A stretch of DNA of 64,000 nucleotides. It comes from Actinoplanes sp. KI2 (GTDB taxonomy: Bacteria > Actinomycetota > Actinomycetes > Mycobacteriales > Micromonosporaceae). Shown piece after piece: positions 60,301-64,000 of the stretch. A model generated the notes under the pieces. That model saw only the letters and a list, made by a program, of their open reading frames with translations. It made no database searches and was not told the DNA's origin. The translations under genes were made by a program, and so were the position numbers. Positions within the stretch are counted from its first letter, which is position 1. Each line of letters opens with the position of its first letter. The stretch lies in NCBI RefSeq assembly GCF_025630775.1, contig NZ_JAOSZE010000040.1, forward strand, positions 40,223 to 104,222, read 5' to 3'.

Positions 60301-60438
60301 GCCACCGGCGCCTTTGCCGGAGGCCGAAACCGGTCTGCCGACACCAACACCAACTACTTCACCGGAGATATCGACGCGATCCACGCGTATCAGGGCATTC
60401 TCGCCATCGATGACATAACCAACCAGGCCGCCAACTAG
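54385..60438 (+). CDS. Giant secreted protein with DNRLRE-like, degenerate SGNH and two LamG domains
   Basis: 2017 residues. The signal peptide is LATTMATLCFASAIGVATPAHA. The N-terminal part (about 60-500) matches secreted wall proteins paired with RHS genes (NPQRVLQNGKWVPIDTTLV, YANVLSGVDLQITADATGYS, FPVFVDPEWSGSPGRSQ and then a DNRLRE-like stretch). A middle region (about 1150-1590) resembles SGNH/GDSL hydrolases (MRWVGSWAAAQDTAA, LRIPVHLSLGTGTLTGDQIRIHLSN) but has GDQ where GDS is needed and DLYY where DxxH is expected, so it is probably not active. Two LamG domains close the protein (SWSFDDGTGTTAADTG about 1596, DWELDEGSATTVNDTS about 1810). It is divergent from the RHS gene and may be its surface partner. 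Confidence 0.85.
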   Translation: MSRRSTPTGRLALATTMATLCFASAIGVATPAHAAPVAAKVTPAAKTPPAVAKPTNPTAAAIAKAKQTGAAVGIAAQTTESSTVLANPDGTLTKISSSNPQRVLQNGKWVPIDTTLVRRTDGSYAPRAAVTSVTIGGGGSTRLVSLADSGHSLGFTWPGRLPVPTVSGDTATYANVLSGVDLQITADATGYSSMLVVKTAEAAANPALASLQLGLGGTGVKVRATRDGAEAIDKATGRTVFHSDTALMWDSSPAAGEPAGPSAKAALAGPNAEHAASARVGGHRARVTVSVSGGKQTLTLNRSLLTAKTTKFPVFVDPEWSGSPGRSQLNWARISSNGWNVYNSTSTTGSTSARIGYDNWPTGDAEKARTYYQMNTSGIKGAVIFNAHLYVTERWAASCSDTTAAVYGAGATGFSSSTLYWGHEPGRSSSAVDTAASHEANCSSSTPYVTPAKLDFDVSSWIKNAAGGNWSVANFAVVAANESDKYSWKQLGYGGGATLSVTYSYRPKLKDGTGDPAVHPSVVDQGKIMTTTHTPTLSSRAIDPDLAGGNELVEVEYHVYNSAGTQVAYGYGPKTIYNTNGSDWTTPSLADGTYTWKVNAKNAAGLWMVGFGPNQTFTIDTSAPAPPNITSEQFPPRQVGAAYGDKGTFAINPHDKANNVMGYLFAMDSTLANTTYAANHGTAWTTSTTIKAGTIYYAKADNATGTGTVVINGNAGISFAPGTAGAHTLYVKAVDQAGSTSGQTPYLFYAGAGSPTYAYGDKLISGWTATNTDGTTTVVPAATTTTTGGYLVSQAAIPGLYFGDGWDAVLSNHNTGKVAKGDTATFSFDIPATGNWDIGADLTSGTADGIWDIVLDAGKSTATTVLTNHDGYSAAGTPLSTQYVDFGIIKDAQGKPLALAKGVHTLTFTMVGINPGSAGYQAGIDLIRLAPSVTCTIDDTSKCLNNTAITTYTAGSPATVTTGDADGGGYTINAADLTAAGWTAGRTVTVDGAAVKLPAAFGNGASDNMLGSGQTITFAGGNAVDRGNALVFVGFATQASVKNITGTINYAAGSCLRSQAYTIDNVTDWAQGSAGGTVLTMPRRNWNNATQDTTVHPSLFAMSVPLSCPGDPIASITLPLVSNSAQDKVPSAHFIGLGVRPISATGSDTTAMRWVGSWAAAQDTAAVQAQTSDTSPASTATLNNQTLRIPVHLSLGTGTLTGDQIRIHLSNQLGTTPVTFDAVSVALQDSTAGGANAAATPIALTFAGNATATLPAGTDLLTDPVTLSVPPQGTLLVSLKVHGSLSSMQGHKDSKNAVYASASDNADHTKDQTAANFTKSAMTGLPFLSAVDVSTSTTRPVGALVLYGDQTVNSDTATPDGQSLLSDDIANAFVADPNGDGNVPFGVLNEGSSSWGNAFLLPNVAVDPGANPQSAVDLVDREVLSQADVRTVLISAGTADLLTCTGTAAACAATVQNKLVALAGQLRKYYADDALNLNVNFDNGTGALTVYVATIPPFTGTHTAAQETARENVNAYILGSGQTYLNGNADGVVDFAAAVSTGANDTSDTVKSVDLFTSSGTTYPNDLYYQDLAARYLADAGNIDDSSGDGGSGTVGLDPAGSWSFDDGTGTTAADTGATQTHPATLHNATWGAGRLVGDNAAVFNGTSSYAGTDLTIDTTKSFSVSAWVRLTDKSADRTVFSRDASGNASFSLLYQQSTDQWLAEMPSATSGAATLFVAGSDQTPQVGVWTQLTAVYDADATTLTLYVNGASGGGTADVTPFNDPNGAMWIGRGSSTWFAGAMADVDVWQRALDPAEVVARTAATPVIDWELDEGSATTVNDTSTYNHPGTIAGGATWTAPGHNAIDPAALTLNGTNAAITAAPVLRTDQSFTVTAWARLTSTANTATVLSQDGTHSSGFQLQFAKSCGCWTFVLPQTDTATPAVTTVQGPAATLNAWTHLTAIYDAQHNTATLYVNGTQAASQTVPAATWTATGAFAGGRNRSADTNTNYFTGDIDAIHAYQGILAIDDITNQAAN

Positions 60439-60449
60439 CCATCAAACCG

Positions 60450-60486
60450 GGGGCGTGCCGCCCGCAACACGCGATCGGCACGCCCC
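60450..60486 (+). terminator. Hairpin terminator after the LamG gene
   Basis: Perfect 11-bp stem GGGGCGTGCCG / CGGCACGCCCC with a 15-nt loop, 11 nt after the stop. Confidence 0.8.
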
Positions 60487-60530
60487 ACGAACAAACCACA
60501 ACGATCCGTCCCGGACAAAGACCTCCCGGT

Positions 60531-60558
60531 TTGGCCGGGATTCACACCGTGCTATACA
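60531..60558 (+). promoter_or_regulatory. Likely promoter of the membrane protein gene
   Basis: TTGGCC (60531-60536), 16 nt spacing, TATACA (60553-60558), with the ATG only 11 nt further on. This spacing implies a leaderless mRNA. Confidence 0.55.
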
Positions 60559-60569
60559 GTCCGCGTTCG

Positions 60570-62300
60570 ATGAGTACGCTTCCGATCGCCCTGACCGGCA
60601 GCCATGAGAGCGCCGAACGCCCAACGGCGCCACCGGCGCCGCAGCGCCGCAATGTGATCGCGGCCCTGCTGGTCGTGCTCGCCACCATGGCCGGCACGGT
60701 CTGGCCGAGCCTCAACAACGATGTGACGTACGCGTTCGGCGGCATCGCCAACGCCGGTAAGGGCGGGGTCAGCGTCTGGGACGTCTTCGTCGCCCGGCCC
60801 ATCGCCTACCGCCTGCTCATCCACGGCCTGGACAGCGGCCGATCCCTGCTGGTCGGCGACCCGTCGCTCACCATCACACAACTGGTCATCCGCGCCGAGA
60901 CCGGTCTGCTCGTCGCCGCCGTCGCCACTGTCTTGTTCCTCGGCCTGCGACACTTCCTCGAGCCCCAGGTGGCCGCCATCGCCGCGGTGACCACCGGCCT
61001 GGCGCTGATCGCCGCGCCGCCGTGGCATTTCCTGCAACCCGACTGGGTCGCCGCGCTCGCCGCGGTCTTGGCTGTCGGGGCCGCGTGCGCGCCGCGACCG
61101 GTCTGGGCCGGCGCCCTGCTCGGCGGCCTCGCCGTGACCCTGGTGATCGCCGTCAAGCTGGCCACCCTGCCGATCGCGATACTGGCCGTGCTGCTGGTCG
61201 GCGTGCTCAACCGGCGTCGCGCGGCGTGGACCGCCGTGGCCACGGCCGGCTTCACCGTGCTCTGGTACGCCGCCACCAAGCACTTCCTGCCCTGGGAATG
61301 GACCTGGCTCAACGATCAGGCGAACCTGGTCGACGACTCGCCGATCCACCACGGCCTGCGCTGGGCCGACTTCCACCACCTGCTGATCGGCACCGGCGAC
61401 GTGGCCGTGCTCAGCCCGATCATGCTCGCCGCGCCGCCCGCGGCGGTGGCACTGATCCGCCGGCTTCCCACCGGCCGTTCCCGAGTAGTGGGGGCCGCCG
61501 TCGCGGTGGTCGCCGCCGGGCTGTCTCTGGCCGCCGCGTACGGGCAGGGCGAGTTCTACATGTACCACTACGCCAGCGTCCCGGTACTCGCCGCCGGCAC
61601 GGTCGGCGCGGCGTTCGCCCTCTGCCCGGCCGCGCGGCTGCCGCTGGCCGCGACCGCAGCGCTCGGGGCGGTAGCCGCATTCCTGCTGCTCCACCGGCCC
61701 GCCGCGTGGCGACTGACGCACGCAACCGCGGTGGACTCGGCGTTTGCCGTGGCCGCCATCGCGGTAGCCGTCGTCGTCTGGGTCACGGCCAATCGCCGAC
61801 CGTGGTCGCCGCCGATCGTGCTCGGCACGGCCGCCCTCGGCGCGACCCTCGCGGTGGCCTCGCTACCCGGATCGCCGTACGCGTTCAGCACCTACGACTA
61901 CCAGTACCACATCAACCACCAGTCGACGGCCGCGTTCACCGCGCTGCGGGCCCGGATCGGCGCCAACACGCCGGTGCTCTACCTCACGTTCGGCTCGGTC
62001 AACAACCTGATGGGCAACCCCACGTCCTGCCGGTATCCGTCACCGCAATGGCTACAGCGCGGCGCGGGCATCCTCCGCGTGCGGGCCTACCCCAGCTACG
62101 CCGACAACCTGCGCTGCCTCACCGACGACCACCAGGCCCGCTACCTGATCCTGCAACCAGGCTGGTTCAACGTGAACCGATCCAGCCCACAGGTACGCAA
62201 CCTCATCGCCGCCCAGTTCGACTGCTCACCCGCGGCCCGCATCCCGGCCCCCAAAACGCTCGAGGTGTGCCCGGCCCGGCAACTGAGCACCAGCCATTAG
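60570..62300 (+). CDS. Polytopic membrane protein of unknown function (GT-C-like appearance)
   Basis: 576 residues from the ATG at 60570, chosen because a promoter-like pair ends 11 nt before it. About twelve membrane helices can be seen, from VIAALLVVLATMAGTVW through LAAGTVGAAFALCPAARLPLAATAALGAVAAFLLL to IVLGTAALGATLAVASL. The first outside loop has SLNNDVTYAFGGIANAGKGG then RPIAYRLLIHGLD. The C-terminal soluble domain of about 130 residues contains five cysteines. The shape resembles GT-C-fold glycosyltransferases, but no firm motif was found, so the function stays open. Confidence 0.75.
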   Translation: MSTLPIALTGSHESAERPTAPPAPQRRNVIAALLVVLATMAGTVWPSLNNDVTYAFGGIANAGKGGVSVWDVFVARPIAYRLLIHGLDSGRSLLVGDPSLTITQLVIRAETGLLVAAVATVLFLGLRHFLEPQVAAIAAVTTGLALIAAPPWHFLQPDWVAALAAVLAVGAACAPRPVWAGALLGGLAVTLVIAVKLATLPIAILAVLLVGVLNRRRAAWTAVATAGFTVLWYAATKHFLPWEWTWLNDQANLVDDSPIHHGLRWADFHHLLIGTGDVAVLSPIMLAAPPAAVALIRRLPTGRSRVVGAAVAVVAAGLSLAAAYGQGEFYMYHYASVPVLAAGTVGAAFALCPAARLPLAATAALGAVAAFLLLHRPAAWRLTHATAVDSAFAVAAIAVAVVVWVTANRRPWSPPIVLGTAALGATLAVASLPGSPYAFSTYDYQYHINHQSTAAFTALRARIGANTPVLYLTFGSVNNLMGNPTSCRYPSPQWLQRGAGILRVRAYPSYADNLRCLTDDHQARYLILQPGWFNVNRSSPQVRNLIAAQFDCSPAARIPAPKTLEVCPARQLSTSH

Positions 62301-62334
62301 GCGCGACGAGGAACACCCATACCCGACCGACAGT

Positions 62335-62613
62335 AAATGCGGGCGGTTCGGGCACGGCGTCGAACAGCCGTACCTTCCACCAGCCGCGACGGCGGTCGTC
62401 GAGGAACGCGCGCACGAGCATCGCATGCGGGTACGCGTCGAGGTTCTCGACCTTGCCGGCCCGCGGCCAGACCGCGTACAGCTTGGTGATCGTCTCCTGC
62501 ACGAGGTCGTCGGCCCGGTCGTCGTCGCCGCACGACAGAATCGCCAGGCGTCTCAGCGCCGGAACCCTACCGCCCGCGTACGCGAGGTAGTCATGCTCTT
62601 GATCGTCGTCCAT
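62335..62613 (-). pseudogene. Truncated SigE-family ECF sigma factor (region 2 only)
   Basis: From the ATG at 62613 the protein begins as a sigma factor: LAYAGGRVPALRRLAILSCGDDDRADDLVQETITKLYAVW, then AYPHAMLVRAFLDDRRRGWWKVRL. After VPEPPAF the sequence stops resembling sigma, and the frame runs on antisense into the end of the membrane protein gene to a stop at 62203. Region 4, needed for -35 recognition, is absent. No anti-sigma partner is nearby. It is a remnant, unless a region-2-only protein is used. Confidence 0.7.
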
Positions 62614-62679
62614 GCCTTCTCCCCGCAGATGTCCCTCACGTGGCGCCGCACCGTCGCCGGATGAGTCGCAGGAGGAGCC

Positions 62680-62796
62680 GTGTACCTATGGCTCAGCATC
62701 GGGCTCACTGCCGTCGCAATCGTGGCGAGCGCCTACGAGCTCGCGGCGAACCGCAAGCGCAGCCCCGTACCGAGCCAGCCGAAGCGGTCCGACTGA
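62680..62796 (+). CDS. Small single-helix membrane protein (38 aa)
   Basis: A GTG at 62680 is preceded by GGAGGAG with good spacing. The product is VYLWLSIGLTAVAIVASAYELA (one membrane helix) followed by a basic, Pro-rich tail ANRKRSPVPSQPKRSD and a TGA stop. Strong RBS, helix and positive-inside tail make it credible despite its length. Confidence 0.6.
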   Translation: MYLWLSIGLTAVAIVASAYELAANRKRSPVPSQPKRSD

Positions 62797-62923
62797 CCGG
62801 CGGCGCACGTCGGTTTGCGCTGATCGACGTACCCGCCGGACCGGACACGTCCGGGCGAGTCGCCTGGATGGCCCGGCGGGTCGATTCCCTACTGAGCGGC
62901 GGGACTGGCTAGCCTCAGCGGCC

Positions 62924-63379
62924 GTGACCGCCCCACCGACCCACCCCGTTGACGTGCTCCTGCTGCTCACCCACGCCGATCACGTCCTGCTGGCGCTGCG
63001 CGAGGGCACCGGCTACGCCGACGGGCAATGGAACCTGCCCTCCGGGAAACTGGAGCACGGCGAGGACGCCATCAGCGGCGTCATCCGGGAGGCACGCGAA
63101 GAAATCGGCGTACGCCTCGGCCTTTCCGAACCACGCATGGTCACCACCGTGCACCACCGCAACGCGGCCGGGTTCTCCCGCGTCGGGCTGGCGTTCGCGG
63201 TGGCGTTCGATCCAGCGCGGCACGGCGAACCGGTCAACGCCGAGCCGCACAAATGCGCCAAGATCGAATGGTTCCCCGCCGACCTGTTGCCGCAGAACAC
63301 CTACCCGTACACGGCCGCGTGCGTGCGCGCCTACCGCGACGGACAGCCGTTCATGCTCAGCGGGTGGGCGCCGAGCTAA
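62924..63379 (+). CDS. Nudix hydrolase
   Basis: 151 residues from a GTG at 62924. TAGCCT (62910-62915) lies 8 nt upstream and no Shine-Dalgarno is visible, so it is probably leaderless. The Nudix box GKLEHGEDAISGVIREAREEIGV is complete (G-x5-E-x7-REUxEExGU). VDVLLLLTHADHVLLALREGTGYADGQWNLPSG and KIEWFPADLLPQNTYPY fit the ADP-ribose/NDP-linked substrate type. It hydrolyses a nucleoside diphosphate derivative; the exact substrate is unknown. Confidence 0.9.
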   Translation: MTAPPTHPVDVLLLLTHADHVLLALREGTGYADGQWNLPSGKLEHGEDAISGVIREAREEIGVRLGLSEPRMVTTVHHRNAAGFSRVGLAFAVAFDPARHGEPVNAEPHKCAKIEWFPADLLPQNTYPYTAACVRAYRDGQPFMLSGWAPS

Positions 63380-63421
63380 CACAAGGCGGCGTGCCCGCGC
63401 GGCCGGTTGGGCGTCCCTGCG

Positions 63422-63835
63422 TCAGGCCGGAACCAACGGGCTGCATCCACCGCCGAAAGCTTGGACCCCACCGTAGTTGAGGATCACAGTCGAGCAGGCT
63501 TCGTAGTACTCGCCGGGCGTCGTGGACACCGATGGGGTCGCCGGCGAGGAAACCTCGGTGCTCGGAATCATGGAACAGGCCGTTTGGGCTGCATTGCACT
63601 GGGTGATCCAGGTATATATGTACGTGTACTGAGAGCTGTCTACCCCACTGACCTCTCCGTTGTCGATCCACACACAGACCTCCCCGCCGGCCTGAGGGCC
63701 GCCGGGCCCGTATAGGACGTCCGTTCCGCATTGGAAAGATGGGGCCGGCGAAGCGCCTGCGGAACCGGCGGCCGCCAGGCACAAGCCGGCCGCGGCCAGC
63801 GAGACGGTTACGATTCGACGGGCAACGTGTCCCAT
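63422..63835 (-). CDS. Small secreted Cys-containing protein
   Basis: 137 residues. The ATG at 63835 is preceded by GGGAGGA. A signal peptide (RIVTVSLAAAGLCLAAAGSAGA) leads to a mature protein of about 105 residues with six cysteines (FQCGTD, EVCVWID, ITQCNAAQTAC, EACSTV, GGCSPL), which would fit three disulfides. No known domain was recognised. Such proteins are common in actinomycete secretomes. Confidence 0.75.
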   Translation of the reverse strand: MGHVARRIVTVSLAAAGLCLAAAGSAGASPAPSFQCGTDVLYGPGGPQAGGEVCVWIDNGEVSGVDSSQYTYIYTWITQCNAAQTACSMIPSTEVSSPATPSVSTTPGEYYEACSTVILNYGGVQAFGGGCSPLVPA

Positions 63836-63933
63836 GAGTCCTCCCAGGATCTCGTCTTGCGTGACCGGGCCACGGCATGCCCGGCTCCATTTTGGTGATT
63901 CATTGGTGGCGATGCCCCGGGTGCTGCGCCGGT

Positions 63934-64000
63934 TCAGTCTCGGCTGCTGATGACCCCGTCGTCGACGAACACAGCTCCGGCGGCCCCTGGCCCGACCGTT
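63934..64000 (-). CDS. C-terminal end of an unidentified gene, cut by the window
   Basis: One minus-strand frame reads TVGPGAAGAVFVDDGVISSRD followed by TGA (stop at 63934). GC3 bias fits coding DNA. Too short to name. Confidence 0.4.
   Translation of the reverse strand, partial: TVGPGAAGAVFVDDGVISSRD

Noticed and set aside
62797..62912. Possible small protein GARRFALIDVPAGPDTSGRVAWMARRVDSLL
   Set aside because: The stretch looks somewhat protein-like but has no start codon or RBS in frame after the 38-residue gene.

Overview
The window is very GC-rich, has strongly GC3-biased codons and is gene-dense. It carries ECF sigma/anti-sigma pairs, Ser/Thr kinases, SpoIIE-type phosphatases, many secreted proteins and several genes that look leaderless. 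This fits the chromosome of a mycelial actinomycete, most likely a member of the Micromonosporaceae such as Actinoplanes. That placement is inferred from style and gene families; no rRNA or other marker gene is present. I saw no tRNA, rRNA, CRISPR array or replication origin.

Layout. (1) 1-6.9 kb: a SpoIIE-type phosphatase cut by the window edge; then a DUF4331 secreted/membrane protein, a TPR protein and a NicO-type Ni/Co transporter with a long His-rich loop, as a likely metal-linked cluster; then an HD-domain hydrolase. (2) 6.9-14.2 kb: a Ser/Thr kinase and a SigK/RskA-type sigma/anti-sigma pair, facing a secreted subtilase with a C-terminal propeller, a second secreted beta-propeller protein and a secreted cyclophilin. 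(3) 14.3-19.8 kb: one 1832-residue sensor protein fusing a Ser/Thr kinase, an AAA ATPase, GAF, PAS and a histidine kinase. (4) 19.8-27.5 kb: a sugar-utilisation locus: Gfo/Idh/MocA oxidoreductase, ROK repressor, lipoprotein binding protein and two permeases of an ABC importer, then two secreted glycosidases of the spherulin-4/GH135-like and GH114 families. Both families are known for alpha-1,4-galactosaminan cleavage, so this reads as a galactosaminogalactan (fungal biofilm polysaccharide) scavenging locus. Two related operator-like sites flank it. (5) 27.5-33.7 kb: a second ECF sigma/membrane partner pair, a CBM2-only secreted protein, small membrane proteins, and a decayed junction with RTX-like remains. 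(6) 33.7-42.3 kb: a translationally coupled operon (SWIM finger, helical protein, vWA, MoxR AAA+, DUF5682) like the uncharacterised E. coli yehLMPQ set, facing a PadR repressor with a perfect palindrome between them. (7) 42.3-44.7 kb: DHFR-like, peptidoglycan-binding, VOC and TetR genes. (8) 44.9-60.4 kb: a dead ISL3-type insertion sequence, then a polymorphic-toxin locus: a putative immunity gene, a 2360-residue RHS protein with a Hint domain and a C-terminal toxin tip, and a divergent 2017-residue LamG protein containing a degenerate SGNH domain. (9) 60.5-64 kb: a polytopic membrane protein, a truncated ECF sigma gene, a tiny membrane protein, a Nudix hydrolase, a small secreted protein and the tail of one more gene.

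The two strongest candidates for new biology are the galactosaminan locus with its paired operators and the SWIM/MoxR/vWA/DUF5682 operon. The toxin-immunity pair and the dual-specificity giant kinase come next.
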